From Pagrus major (Eukaryota; Chordata; Actinopteri; Spariformes; Sparidae), in NCBI RefSeq assembly GCF_040436345.1, contig NC_133233.1, forward strand, positions 6,035,492 to 6,099,491: a stretch of DNA of 64,000 nt. Reading direction: 5' to 3'. How positions within the stretch are numbered: position 1 is the first letter of the stretch; each line of letters opens with the position of its first letter. Positions 1-15,000 of this stretch are shown here, in pieces. The notes under the pieces were generated by a model. That model ran no database searches and was not told the origin of the DNA. It saw only the letters and a program-made list of their open reading frames with translations. The position numbers and the translations under genes are program-made.

Positions 1-3000
1 GGGGGTTTCCGCACGGCACTTTTATTCATAACACTGACCATACCATGCCAGGTCTCTACGGCACTAATGTTACAGGCATACATGCAAATGAACACAGGCC
101 GAGGTTCTTCTACCAACACTTCACAAAATAAAAAGGGAAGTCTTCGCTCTGTTAGCGGTATCCTTTCTCATGAGGAGCGGAAGTACACCTGCTCTTCTTC
201 ATCGTACAGGTTACATTACCCACTAAACAAAAGGAGGCGCCACCTAGTGCCACTACATTAAATAACTGACTGTTACAACGTGTTGCAATGACAGGTACTG
301 TGTGAGCACATCAGCACATCTGGGAATGTGGTAACAACCTAACAAAGTTAACATGCTGGTTTTCTTGGCCAAGAACTTGTGTTAAGGGAATAACTAAGGT
401 TGTAACTTGCCCTAACGGGTAGATATTTTTTCCTGATTTTATTTTCTCTTGATTTAGTGGGCTGGCCCTACTCTATTTCAGTTTTGTCCCTCATACTATA
501 GATCTCTGCCTTGTTAGGCAGAGTCAAGGGCCTTGATGATTGTGATGAGAGACATTACAGTTAATTTAAAGTGCCATGTTTAATTTATATTTATTTAATT
601 ATTTAAGTTGTTTCCCCCTGGATGTTTTATTTATTTCAACTCTGCATGGTAAGAGATGTTTTGGTTGAGTTTACAAGAAAATAGTTTAAAGGGAGCAGGG
701 GAAATTAAACTTTAATTTCATATAGTTATAATGTCTTATTTAAATTAATGTTCTGCTTAATTGGTTGGGTATTCATGTGCAGTTTGTTCAATAAAAGCAT
801 GTTCGAAATAATTTATTTCATTCTTTATTCAGTGGACATTGGCTATTCAATGTTTGGGGTCTATGTTAGCAGTGTACCTATTAATGCGGAAACACTATTA
901 TTAACTGTAAAGTTAATAATATGCAAACTTCAATATTTGTTTATTTATTGCAAGTTATATCGTCATCGCAATATTGAACAGTGTTATCGCACATCGCAGA
1001 TTTTCCTCATATCGTGCAAGCCTAGTTCAAACTACTCTTTGAGGTCTGCAAGGGTGTGACACTGAGACCAGAACCAGGTCTGTACCTGCGTCTTTAAGAC
1101 CTGTCCATCATACTACCAAATGATAACACCTGACCTGATTAAAAGCAATGTTACAAGGCCAGTCCACACCAGGCCGATAACTATAACAATGACAGATAGA
1201 AATAGATTGTTAAAATTGTTTTGACTCAAGTGGACAGCAGAGTCAACTCCGCAACTAGAACGACAGTTGTAACGATATCTTTCAGAGCAATTTGATGAAC
1301 GATAGAAACGCTGACAGCCAATCAAAATCCAACTGAATTTACAGGGCATCAATCAGCTTGATTTTGGGGACATTTTCCTAAAAAATAATGTTGCAGGAGT
1401 GCTTATTATATTGGTTTCTAACGGCAGCCTACCTCTGTTATGTAAATTGCAAATTACACATTAAAAAATGCGATTTTACCTGAGAAACAAAGTTTGTTTT
1501 GTCTTTACTGATGTCCTCTTTGACGATTGCCAGGATAATTGATGTTGACTCATACAAAAGTATCAATAAAATCTCACGTTGAATGTGTTGAATGCTCCAA
1601 CCTCCTCTCATCTTTGAAAAATGTCATTAAACATTTCCTTCTGGGTTTTGTTTGAAGAACACAACAGGTCATCAACATCCATTTTCCTGAGCTGCTGACA
1701 CAGCTGGAGTGCACAGCACATCCTTGGCGCAACTGCGCAGTGTGGATGCTCACATCATTATTGTTAAAGTATGGTTACAGTGATAGCTCTTGCTATGGAC
1801 AGCCCTTTATAGTAGGTAGTAGATTCCGTAAGTCTAATAAGGGAAGTCTCCTCCATTCCCCAAAACAATCTGAGAACTGCAATAAATGAAACAGAATGAT
1901 GCACAAGTAGATTATAACAGCTACAAGCCATTCCTCTAACACCTCATCATACATTTCCATAGCCTGTGCCCAATATTTGTCAGATGAACTTGGCTAGTGA
2001 ACTCAGAGCTTCTTTCCCATTAAATCTAAGCAGTTAAATACTCACAACCCAAAACAAAGTTACGTAGAGGCATGATCGCAGGTCCTTAAGTTCCCACACT
2101 GAAGGAGCCTCCCTGAATCACTGGAGATATTCAGAAGCTCCCCTCAGGCAAACTGTTTTATTTTAACCATTACTGATGGCTGTGAAGGCAGGCTAATGTA
2201 ACACATAGGAACAGTACTTGCACAAACTGTCTTGGCCGAAAAACATACACATGAAGAGTGATCATTTGAGCTTGATATAATAGCACAAGGCTGAGAAATT
2301 GAATGTTAATCAGTGAAATATTATTGGATACAGCTTTCTTCTATTCACAGCTGAACATTTGTTACTCACCTTAACCAGGAGAAACTAGTTTACAAAGTAT
2401 CATGTCTAACTCCAACCTCAGACAGGTTGCTGAAACCATGTTGCATGTGGTGCTTGTAGAATACAACTGGTAACATGGGCAGCATGCAAAAGCAAAAGAG
2501 TGTAGAGATTTAACAACATAATAGGGAGAGGAGGAGAAACAAATTACAGACAGCTGCTTTGAACAAAACCAGACCTGCCTGGGAAATAAACAGGAAACAC
2601 ATGTCTAGGACAGATGGGCCAACAGGCCAACGGATAGAAGCAGCAACGCCCAAGGCACCACTGATCACCTGCTTAGTTTCAGCTTAAACAACACTGAAAT
2701 AAAGTTGCATTTTACTATAGCAGGTTCTCTTTAGCTTTGTAGACAAGTGATTTATTAGTGGGTCACAACCAACCAAGACCTGCACTTAAACTACAGCTAT
2801 TGAAGCTCCAATAGAATTTTTGCCAATTACTGTATGTACACTCCCACTCAGACACCATTCTACTCCACCCACTCCCACAGAAATTCCCATCACACTCCCT
2901 TTGCAACACCGTGTTCTGTCAAAAACCTGTCTGCCCTATGCAGCAGAGAAAGTATAACACATAATGGATTTTATTTATCTAAACTAAATTTTTTTGAGAC

Positions 3001-6000
3001 AGTTGTTAAATGAGTCAGTTTGAGATGACATGTAAAAACAGGCCTTAAAAAGGAATAAGAAGCAGCTTCAACGCAGGGCAGTGTGATCCTGAAGTTACAG
3101 ATCAAGTCCCTCAAATGAAGAATTCGCCTCAGTCAGATGGAATCCTTTTTTTTTTTTTTTTTTAAACAGAATCACCAATGGAAAATGATGGGTACAATAA
3201 CATGAAGGTGTTTTTGAGCCAAAAAAAATCTCAGACCAAACAAACACCATACACTGAAGACATATCACCACAATGTTGGTATTTCCAGGGGAACTAACAC
3301 AGATTAGTTATAGTACTCAGCAGTACAGAGTCAAACTGTGACCTTATCAGAATTCTGCAGCAACAAAGAACTTGGTTTCAAATGTTTTAAACAGTGCAGC
3401 GGAAGTCTTCTATTAGCAAAAGACACGTTGAGCTCTTCTATGTGTTTAAATGAGGATACATACAGAAGAGTAAAACAAATAGCATTAATCTGGCCAAGAT
3501 ATCATGTTGGTATGCAAAGTCTTGCTTTGTTCTTGGTTTTTGCTATGTCCCACTACACACAATTTTGAATTTTATTACAAGCAGAGCAATTCCAGCGCAA
3601 GATAGTGAATTGTTTGGTTTGGTGATGAACAGGATATAAAGGAATGTCCCATTTGTCGAGGGACACAAATATCTTTCAGAACACATGGACAGGCACGGAA
3701 ACTATGGCTTAGTAGTTTAAACACTTTCCCTCCACACTGACACCTAAAATGGAATTTATTTTTAAATGACATTTGTATTGCTTGCCAAAGTTTTACTAAT
3801 GTCAACCACAAGCCTGTTGATGGTCTTCTAAAAATCTAGTGGCTTGTCTTCAAGTGAAGACCAGGAAGCTTGAGCTGAGATTTGGTTTCATTTGCAATGG
3901 TGTGACTTTCTTAGGAAGTATAAAAAATGCTGCTGTTTAGCCTATTTCTTGTAAGAAAAATAGCAAACTGTATGAGATAGAGGTAGAAGTGGTGACACAA
4001 AAACACCCAGAAAGAGAATAGAGGTTGACATTATCTGCTGTACCTCCAAGGTATTCAGGGTTTCAGATGTTCAACTTAACATCATGAGATGCAGAGTTGG
4101 CTAGGACACAGACATGGCTTCCAGAAAGAAGATTAATAAGCATGAGGATAGAGACAGAACCTAGAACTAGAGAGGGAGGGCAGGACAAAGAGTTTATTCA
4201 GAGTGGATGAGAAGAACTGGAGTACATTACATTACAGCATGTGGGTGGGGTCTCACCTCCCCCCACTCATCCAACGGGAAGCAAGCCAGCAGGATAATCA
4301 ATAACAGTGAGTGCTGTTTGACCCAGGGCTCCCTACACAACATACTTGTGAGCCAACAGCACTTAGGCCACCAAGGACTGTTCCGAGGAAACCGTCAACC
4401 TTTCTCCTCTCTCGGTCCACCCAGCCTACAGGTATCATTTTAACCGTATGAAGACATCACGTTCTCACCAAATCAAACAGCTGTTCTGTCTGGTAAACAT
4501 AAGCTAACCTGTGGATTTATGCAAACAATATAATTGTCCTTTTTTTAAGCAGCAACAGCACAAAGTGTGTGGTCCTGATGCTTCAACAAGCCAAGTGACA
4601 GCACACAATTTTGTGGCTGTGGATCCAATGCATGAACTTTGTGACATGTCATCCCCTGCTCTTCCACTATTGTTGTCACTTCAGCCATTGTCAGAGACAA
4701 ACGGTTGCATGCACACAGACATGCACAGGGGAAACCAAAGCACGCTGCACAACCATCATAATAAAATGCCTTTCTCTCCCCCGCAGTCTGTAAAAACTAA
4801 CCCAGCACGCAGCCGTAATTGCAGCTCCACAGCAGAAATTAAATACTGGGAACTGATTCACTCAGCGCCATGTGAAGTGCTGTAAAAGAAGCAACAGTCT
4901 GGCAAAACATGGAGTACTAGAGAGGAGTTTGTTAAATATACTCCATGACCTCCAAATCTCAATATTCTAAAAAAAAAAAAAAACAGAGGTTTGAAATGTT
5001 TCCCTGGCTTTATGCCTTCAGCGGGGTTGATATCAGGTTGCTTCTGTTGGCAGAAGTCAGAGAGAACGTTTTGTTCCAAGAAAACTCTGACGTTACACAT
5101 TGATCAACACGTCCAGAAAGAATCACCATTTCAACATCTATTCTGTGTGGCAGGAAAAAGGCTTTCAGAGTAGTAGGGCAAAGTTTAGTCAACTGGTCTC
5201 AAGTTGACAAAACTGGCCTTATACCAACATCCAGCTCAATAGATACAGGCTATACATATACCATGCTTCACAAAGTACAGTCCTGGTTTTCTAATTCCTA
5301 ACTGAGCCAGATTTGCTGAACTTCACATGTAATATACCATCCAGCAGGGTTCAACATGGGAATATGTATCTTGCCTGAGCCAAGGTTCTGTAAAAGTTCT
5401 GTTATCCTGTTGTTTGTAACAAACTAAAGTTCACTGCAAGGTATTCCGAGGGTGAGTCATGTTGGACATTGCATGTCAATGGTAATCAACACAGAGAGAT
5501 GCGAGGAGATGCAAAAGTCATGGGTGTCCAAATTAGAGCATCTATGCTGGTCCTGTGTTTGTTACAACAACACAAGGAAACCAGGCAGCATGATGAAACA
5601 ATAGGAAAAAAATCAAGAACATAAAGACAGGGGCCAGGTGAAATACTCAGTAAATAAGAATAAAAATGGCAACCGGTGGTGGTGGTGGTGGGGGGTGGGG
5701 GGAGGCTAAATAAAGGGAAAGCTATTCAGGAAAAGTATTCCATGCCAATTCACATTGGTATGGAACAATATTCATGTGAAACTCCCTTGACTGGAAGTGG
5801 CGTGTGAGGGAAACCCTCTCATCTCACGCAGTTTCTGGAAAGTGAACAAGCCTTCCCTAGAATTCACTGTCTTCCCTGCATATTATCCACCCACACACAG
5901 ACCATAAACAGTTACAAATACAGACAACAGAAAACCATGCAATAAAACCAAATTATCAGCTTGCATTGGATACTGTAAGCAAAGTCTGCAACTTTTCAGG

Positions 6001-6186
6001 ACAGCTTCCCCATCATCTGTCTCAACAGGAAGGTAAAGGTGTGTTCCAAACTTTAAGAAAGGTGCTTAGACTGGCTTACTTAATAACTGAAAGCTGTGAA
6101 TGTGTTAAGCATACAATGTTGTAAAATTTGAATAAGCATTACATATCTAATTATCCACCCATGAGCTAAAAAATATCTAATCTCAC
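1..6186. other. Non-coding: inferred first intron of the KCC gene, downstream of exon 1b
   Basis: I see no credible exon here on either strand; the open frames are short and without family resemblance. If exons 1a and 1b splice leftwards to a common exon 2, this whole stretch is intron. It holds a poly-T run (3148-3163), a poly-A run (4970-4983) and a G/GGT-rich tract (5673-5701). I looked for the expected KCC exon 2 (an ENSPF-like and an ALFEEE-like motif) and did not find it. Confidence 0.5.
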
Positions 6187-6307
6187 CTGTGGCGTTATCC
6201 TCTTCCTCTCTCAGCACATTGTTGTCATCCACATCCTCTTCCTCGTCCCCCTCTTTTGCCTTCCTTGTGTTGTCCTTCACCGGGACCACAGTAAAGTTGG
6301 TGGGCAT
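6187..6307 (-). CDS. slc12a7: K-Cl cotransporter (slc12a7/KCC4-like), downstream alternative first coding exon (1b)
   Basis: ATG at 6307 opens a 40-codon reading frame plus one base, ending at a strong donor (CAG|gtgaga, intron from 6186 downwards). The first ten residues, MPTNFTVVPV, match what I know of the start of mammalian SLC12A7 (KCC4). A Lys-rich and then strongly acidic stretch follows (residues 11-38), a typical cytosolic KCC tail. The exon ends in phase 1, exactly like the exon at 22642-22870. Each can therefore join the same downstream exon and give KCC proteins with different N-termini. The ATG has A at -3. The DNA just upstream on the minus strand is purine-rich (GA repeats, 6320-6480) and could be 5' UTR or promoter. 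I found no exon 2 in 1-6186. Confidence 0.78.
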
Positions 6308-9300
6308 TTTTACACCATGTGCTTCCTCTCAATGCCTCCTGTTTGTCACACTCTTATCTCTCTCCCCTTTCTCCTCCCTCTCTGTTCTGCTGCTCCTCTT
6401 TCTCTCTACCTTCCTCCGTCCAACAGCTGTCACTCTTTTCCTCTTCCTTGCTCTTCTTCTCAGTCGTTTGTTGTTTCGTTCACACTTGCCGCCCCGGTGT
6501 ACTTTCCCCTCCAGGGCAGACGTTGGGTCTTTCTTCTCAGTTTTTGGTCCTATCGCTAGGATTCTGCTGTACACCCATGTGACCCCGACTCCTCTCCACC
6601 CACTGTCCAAATAAGGAACAGCAGGACTGCCCCGCCCAATGGGGGCAGAACAGACAAAAACACACACTTTCAGAAAACATGACATGCATTTGTGCTCATG
6701 AGTGTGTGGGAGCATACATGTAGCTCTTTCTGTGCCTGAGGACAGATCCTCTGCCCAGGAATGTTGCTCTGTTTCACGCACACAAAAAGCCGGCAAAGTC
6801 AGCCTTTGTTCAAAGAGGAGAGGAAGTCCAGAGCTGCTCCACTTAGGAAAGTTTGCACACACACACAAATACACACATATATATTTCCTCACTTCCTTTG
6901 CAGTGTTATTTGATCCTATGTGCATAGTCAGGAGTGGGCAGGGCTGATTTAAAGACGTACACTGGCCATCTAAACACACACCCATACAGAGAATTAGCAC
7001 ACTTGTATGCACATGCTAACACATACGCTCAACTTATGATACTCATTATCCGTGGACTGTATGTTACTGTGAAAACACACTTAGAGAGGGGGAAAGGGAA
7101 CTGAGAGAGTGTGGAGAGGAAAGTGAATCAGAAACATTTGCTTGAGAATTATGGTACTGCTGTTTGATTTAAGGCTAAGTCAATTTTTTTCAAATACTAT
7201 AAGGAAAAAATAAAGACACCATTACATGATCCAGTCTCTCCCGTCATTGTGTGTCGCTCATATTCACATTCATCACCAGACTTCATGGCTAATCCAAAAG
7301 AAATGAGTCATTTCCCCAAGGCACTAAAAGTGACTCGAGGTATTAGGTCTCATCCCAAGTAACCAACCCTCCTGTGCGATGGGAAATACTAAAAGCAACT
7401 GTGCTTGAGCAAAAAAGAGCCTTGGAGCCTTGTTTAGCTGCTTCACATCTGGAGTTAGCCTCTCCTCCCTTTAGTTCTCCAACATGACGACATACAAGAT
7501 CAATACAGTCAACGGAAGGGTGGGGGCTGCAGGAAATACAAAAGGGAGGAGGTGAGACAGAAGGCGAGAGAATCAAAGAGACAGAGATAGCCAGGCAGCG
7601 TGACCAACTTACAGGAAAGTATTGCCTCTTTATACTATTGCAACATATGCAAGGCTCAGAGTTCATTTCCAAGAACTGAGCCACAGTAAAACAATCTATT
7701 CAGTACACATGTGGTTAAGACGGTTCTAAATGTTTAGACTTGTATTCACTTCAGAGGTTTACAGGCCTTGACTTCAGAAGTAGCTTGATGGGACTTAATA
7801 TTTAGGCACAGGGTTGTAGGGTTGTGTACCGAACTCTTTTACTTTTAAGGCTACCGACTGAATTACATACTACATACGTACTACAGAGTACCAATTTACA
7901 TTTAATCAATCGTTGCCAGGTTTTGGTACCTGGGAGCACTCTTTAGAGTAACATCAGAAAGAGAGAGAGAGTGAGATCCCAGTCAGAGCAACACTCACTG
8001 CAATATTTCATAAGGCTGACCAACACGTCTAACCTGAGGAAACACCCGGTCAAATATACAATATATCTGGAAGCTGAAGAGTGCACTGTGTTTGATAGCC
8101 TGACAGTCAGGTCCCCTGTAGCAGCTGCAGCTGACATTAGCATGACTGTAGCCAGTGCTGCTTTTGATCCCTCCAACATGAATGATGACGCATCAACATA
8201 CTCATCGACATCTTTATGTAATCAATTAGCTAGTTGAAGTTCTTGTTGGAGATAACTGGGCTTTTTTCATTGTCTTGGTTGATGTTATCTTAGCATTTTT
8301 CCGAGCATTAGCAAAATCTTAGACACTGGCTGTGTCCAGAATTCCATACCAATGTGCTGTTTAGTACGCTAAAACAGGACACATCAGGACACAACAGGGT
8401 GTGAGGTTATTTACAACGTCTAAAACTTAAATTTAAAGTTGGTAAATAGTTGGTAAATTGCATTCTATTTATGGGGAAATGCAGCACTGCTGTAGTGACA
8501 ACAACATAACAGAAAATGTCTCTGTTTCTTCTTTGTATCAGGCAGACTAGACACTGCAACACCATATTGCTGCCATCTACTGCTTGTTGTGTTCCTTTTG
8601 ACAGTTATTTATATTTTTTATACAGTCTAAAACTGTGCTGATGTTCCATCAGTTTCTACATTTTAGTCCAGCTATACAGGTTTGGTAAAGTGCAAAGTGG
8701 AAAAACGTTTCTCCAGCTGCCCCGAACTCTTTGAACAGCTTCCTCCTTTTAAACAATGTCGGTTGTATGTGGCGCCTAAAGTTTTACAACTGAAATGACA
8801 TTTATGTTATTACAGAGAGAGTAAATTACTAAAAAAGTTACCACTGGGTACCAGTACCGAATTCCAGGTTCAAATGTGAATGGCACAGAACCCTATTGGG
8901 CTGGTTAGGTTACTAGATTTGCCATTACCAGGCTCTACCAGAATGGACCAACTACAGTGATTAGTTTCAGGGAGGTGATATACTGTATAAAAAAGAATTA
9001 CTGATTTCAGTATTTTTCTTCCCACAACAGTTTAAGTTTGTACATCCAGTCTACGGTTTCAACTCTTTACTGTAATCGACTATTTATCTATCCCAATTTG
9101 CCATTACAGCCACTACTTCTACTGTCAGTGAAATCTGAAGTTTTCACCTGCGCCAGTACCGTTTTTCCCTTTACTGATTCTGCAGGAATCTGAACTTCAC
9201 TATACTTGTGAGAAGTACCATTTACCAGAACACATTTTTCCTATCACACACTGTCATAGCTCTATTAGTAAGGTTTCAAAAATCATCATAATTCCAGTAC

Positions 9301-11907
9301 TTGGGTGTGGTTGCAAATATGGGTCTGGCTCCAAGCAACATGAAAATCCAATGTTTAGTAATGAAAGAAGGCTATTAGCTAATATAGCAGCTACCATTTC
9401 CTCAATCATAGGAATCATTTCATAACTAAGTATTATGCTGCTGCTGAGGTAACAAAGAGATCACTTATCTAATTCCTGACCAGTTGATGATGAGTGATGT
9501 AACTGGCATCCGCTGATTAGGTGGTCAGACAGTAAGACTGCTTCTCAGGGACAGTTGGTGCATCCAGGCCAGGAGAACAATGGCCCTTTTATGAGAGAGT
9601 TTACAACACTGCACAGTGGAGACTGAAATCTAGGCTGAAACATTGTGACACAAGCAGTTCTCAGCTGAAAAACATTTTTTTACCATGTCATGTTTCACGC
9701 AACATCTCACAGCCAAAGCAAAATATGAAAACATAGGAACACAAGGGTATTTATTACATAACTTCATTCTAGAGACTCTGGAATCTACTGAAGAGCAGTT
9801 AAAACATCACTGCTCACTTCTGATTACCTTCATATGAGGACTCAGTCAAGTTCTAACCTCACACATCAAATTTCAACGCAATGTATTTTTACAGCTGATC
9901 ATTACTGCATGGAAAAGGATGGGTTAATGGAAATTATGTACAGGTGGTAGAAGACATACATATGATTATGTGTATATATTGTACAGTCTTTGGTTGGGAC
10001 CAGCTCCACAGACATCAGCCCCAAAAATAACAACAGTCCAACTGAGCTGAACTTTTCCTCAACAGGCTCAGATTTCTAACCGCAAAGTAGATGTATTGAT
10101 TGGTTCTACAAGGGAAGATGGGAGGAGACAGACACACCAAGTACAGCCCAAGGACGCAAACCAGGGTGTGGAGAAGTGCTTTGCTCTTTCTACTCATGGA
10201 CTCTTCTTCCTTTTAACCAAAATGGAGATAATTCCACCTGTTGTTTAGTCTCGCTGCTCAGTCAGTTTTTTCCTGTTCACAATTGATACAACTGATACAA
10301 TGGTTAATCAGTTGATATACGACTGTACATGAATATTGATTAAGTCTTTTGGAAAAGACTTACTTATTCAAAAGGATTACACAGTCATAAAACATTACTT
10401 TAAAATGTCTGTGACATCAGCCATCTGCCCTGCTCAAGACCCTTTCAGTAATACACTGAATCCCCAGCAGGAACTGATGGTGCCCTCTGGAGGAGGCAGG
10501 AGGAAAAACTATTTTCCTGGTATACAGAATATACAATACACAGAATGAATCTCTGTAAATCTGTGTAATACAGAATAAAAACTGCATAAATCTAAAAGAA
10601 ATCAAGCTAGAATATAATTTCTTTATCATGTCATGTTAGTTTGGGTCATGGCTTCCCTTTCCCTCAATTACCTCCTCCTGCACCAAAAACAGCATTTCAA
10701 GTTTTTTGAAAGACAGAGGCCAGAGGGAGGACAAAAGAAAACCCTTGATATACGTTATGGTACAACATTATGAACTGCTATGGTTCAGGTGTTGACAGAA
10801 AATTAACATTACTTCTACATCCTGCATAAATTGCAACTGATAAACTGATAAATGCAAATTTGATTTTTAGCTCAGGATTGGTCCACTAATTCCAAGAACT
10901 ACTGAAAAGACTTCCTGGGTCATTTGATTCTTTGCCTCTTTGTCTCAGAGCCTTGCTTACTTCAGCTCTATGCCTTCTGGGAATATTGCACAGCTGGTCT
11001 GTGTGACATTGTGTGCTTCAACAAACCATCTCAATGTAACTCACAGTATGTGTACACTTTGTGTTTGAAAGCTGAAAATGTACCAGTGTCCCTATGCAAC
11101 ATGCTTGTTACCATTACAGTCAGCCATTTCATTGGACCAAACAGAAAACTCACACCTGGGCAATAGCCTGCCTTTTAATGGCTTCTGGTTTTCTGCCTTT
11201 CAGTTTGACTGTTCTCCTCTCATCACACAGCAGATCGCTGAAGACTAACACTGACACTCTGTTGCCCCCAATTGATCACATCAGGAAATACAACTTATAC
11301 CACCATCATGACAAATTATGAGCTATTTGTTCTACATATCTAGACCAAAAGCCTTAATAAAATTACCCACATAGCACCAATCAAAACACAGAGCAGTAAT
11401 CTCATGTAAACTAGCAAATGGAAAGGCCCTTTTTTTTTTTTACAAGCACTGACTCAAGTAAAACTAAGGGGAAACAGTGCCAGCCATCATATTCAGTCAG
11501 ACTTTCCTACTGTCTGACTGTGAAATGGTGACTGAACCTTTAGTTTCCTTTTAGAAACATTTCCATGACTTATATTTATTGGTCTGTAATGGGAAAATCC
11601 CACCAGTCACAATCAGCTACTCAGAGTCAAACTAAACCCCAATAAAATAGCTGAGCAAAGGTAAACTACATGGTTAGAGACAACATGAAGTCTGTAGTGT
11701 CTTTACTCCACACGTGGGCAGCCACACCTCAACCATCTCAGGTAACAGCACACTTGCCTGCCGGTCATCCATTAAACTGTGTATCTCACACAACAGGCTC
11801 GGGTGACATATTCTTCTCTTCTGAAGGTGAAGACATTTCTTTTTAGCTATTTTCTGTAAATGCTACGTCTTTTCTAATCAGGGCTAATGTCAGGTCCTGT
11901 TACAGAT

Positions 11908-12050
11908 TGAAGGGGCACTGTTTAGTTTTGGAGAAGAAATTCAAACTCAGAAACTTTAACATTTACAATATTAATGAGGTATTTATACAATCTCAGAAAT
12001 ACTTATTTTTTCCATAAGTGAATAAACAAGCTATTCTCAGAGGAAAATAA
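11908..12050 (+). repeat. Truncated copy of the TTAA-flanked MITE family
   Basis: The stretch begins with the family's terminal motif (aggggcactgt..agttttggag) and shares internal words with the full copies at 15842 and 36721, such as 'aataaacaagct' and 'ctcagaggaaaataagg'. It loses similarity after about 12050, so the right end is missing. Confidence 0.6.
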
Positions 12051-15000
12051 GGGGTGCTCTGGGGGCAAGCAAAATGGAGAGAGGTTTACATCAGTTTTTT
12101 GTAGACTGTAAAGAGTAATAACTCAATCGCTGAATTTGGCAAAAAAACATAAAGAAACAAACTTTTATCATAAGGTTAAGTCTCTCACCTTCTACTCCAC
12201 CCAATCACTTCACCCATATCTGGTTCTAGATCACTATGTACAACTGCTCTGAAGTATGCGTGAGGTCTGCATTCACACTGCACACACTCTTCACCAGTAT
12301 ACCATGTGTGGGACATGGCATATTTTGGCATGTTTTAGTGCATACACATTGTAGCTATACTGTTTTTGTTTTTTATCAGTTTTCACTACAAGTCAATGAA
12401 GTCAATGGAATTCACAGCCAAGTGGACAACACAATCTAAAATAATAAAATCAAGTGGATCTTGAAAGATCTGAAAGAAAGCAGCACTATTGATGAAAATT
12501 CTGTGGAAACCTGTTTTCCAAACTGATAACTGCACAAACATAATTATGTGTTTACACTAACAGGATCACTGAACTGTCCTTGAAAACTAAGTGAGGCATA
12601 TTACGTAAATCTGTCGCCAGTTCTTGTGTAAGAACAGTTTTGTCTTTTCTCTCTCTTGGTATGCTGGGTAGCTGGACATTAATATCCGTCAGCGAGCAAG
12701 TTTAGCAAAAACAGAAGTTGACTCAAGTGTTTTGTCAGCTCAGTTCCTTTTTTTTTTGTTTTGAGCAGACAGTTCAGATCAAGTCACGAGACACGCTGGA
12801 AATGATTGAAGCTTCCACTGTATCAGTTACATCTCTGGCCTTTGACTGTACTGCAGTCATTTAGGCTGCTGGTGACAGGGGTGGGGTTAAGAAGGTTAGC
12901 CTTAGGCTCCTCATTCAGAACCAGCAGAACATGATACTCATAGTCTCCCTACACATTTCTGACATCTGATATCCACTGACGCCACACTAAGGAGCTCTTA
13001 CTGTACCTAGCTGTCTTCTCTCCTTCCATATACCTAGGGTGGACACAATAATTTGAACATCAAATTATTCAACTCAGAAATTAGTAATGAAATGAAATTA
13101 AGTAATGCTTAATTTTTGTTATAGTAATAGAAAGGTGTCTATTCAAATCTATGGCAACTTGTTGTTATTGTCTGTCATTGTAATTTGCATTATGTGGAAA
13201 GTTGCAAGTAAGGTTTGATAACACATGTTTAAATTGATGTGATGTCTGCATTCAACAGTATTGAAGCTTTGACAAAAACGATCTACAATCAGATTTTCGA
13301 CCCAAGGCTGCACAGACGTTAACATTAATACAAATGTGATGGTGTGGGTTCAGTGACTTAGTCTTTACCAGCACTGTGTGCAGGGTGTTCATTTAAAAAA
13401 ACATTGTGTGCCTAGGATTTTCTTTTCTTTTTGCTGTGATATTGAAACAGAAATCTTTTTACCTTTGTATCCAAGTTCAGAAATATGGAATTGTGGCAAA
13501 CTTAGCTGCAAGGCCAAGTCACACACATATTGCACCACAATTTGCTACCTCAACATTTTTATAAACAAAAAAAAATCAACATTGGAAAATTTAAAAAATG
13601 ACCATTTATTGCAGAGCTATTGTACTGGGAGACACTAGGACCATCTGTCCACCTCCTTGTAAGCTACTTGTACTTGTATTTGTATTTGAATCTACACAAT
13701 AAATTTTGCCAGCTCCTGATGCCATTTCAAAAGATAGATTTTGCTCTCCATGGGTCTCATTTTGCCTCATTTGGCCTCATTATGTCCTAAAACAGTATTT
13801 ACCGATATAGCAAAGACAATGAGGCCAAAATGACTGACTTAGACTGAGCCTTACTTCACCTTGCACATACTGCTGATCAAGGGCTGGAAAACCCCATGAC
13901 TACCAACACCAAATATAGAGAACTTCCAATGTTCTGTAGTTTTTCCAACAACGTCTGTCCGACGTCTATTCAGTAGCAGTGGCTTTCAGCTGATGGAAAT
14001 TGTTACTGTTATCAATCTGACCACATGCATTGTGTGTCTGAAACAAACACCCGCTGTATTTTATGCACAGAGCATAAGAAGAGATAAGAACAGGATTTCA
14101 GGTTGATTACAGTAGTAATTTCATATCCAGTAAGTCCGGTGCATTGATTAGTAGATATTCTGTGCAATAATGTTATTTAGGGATGTCCAAATCAAGTATT
14201 TTTGGCCCCAATCCTGATTGTATGCCTTTAATATCCATGGGTTATCTGCCAATACTGAGAACAATGATATACCTTTTTACTTTAATATGGAAAAAAAATA
14301 GGTATCTGGCACATTGAAATAACAGCTGTAGCTTCTAAATTTTACACACCTTACTTTTCACAAACAAATATGTCGTTTTCAAACGTACTGAAACTTAAAC
14401 CAATTGGCTGGCCTACACTTCAAGCCTGCCACAGACAATTAACACATGGCTGTCATAACAAAGCTTTGGACTGCACGCACATGCCAACTATATCTTGTTG
14501 ACAGCTGGAGCTTTGTATCACACCCAGTTTCTTACGATATGCACAACTTTCAATATTTGTGTTTAACATGATAAATGTAGCAAAAAAACCTGTAAAAACT
14601 GTCAAATCGTCAAAGGTTTTATATGGAAGAGGAGTGCGACCACTGTGACAAATTTGGGTTTTGAGTTTTTTCCAATAATACTGACCTTTTTTTCCCCAGA
14701 ATTCGGACTTTAAAAACTGAATTCTGAAAAATAAATAGAATTTCAGGACTTGAACAAATTTTTGACAGTGGCCCTAATAATCCTCTATAGTTTAATGACT
14801 CAAAAAGGCCAATTACTTAATGGTAATATTGAGTTAACTGATCCACATTCACATAATGAAAGATTTGAAACTTCTGAAGCTCTGACTAGAGATAATCAAT
14901 GACATTAAAGCAGGATGTAATAATGAATGGCAAACACCAAAGTTTGAGGAAGACTCCCAACTGCTAGAGGGGATAATGTGTAATGATTGCTTTGTGACTT

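Noticed and set aside
6329..7012. 227-codon minus-strand open frame upstream of KCC exon 1b
   Set aside because: Low-complexity Arg/Lys and Cys-rich reading of GA- and CA-rich DNA; it looks like leader or promoter sequence, not a protein.
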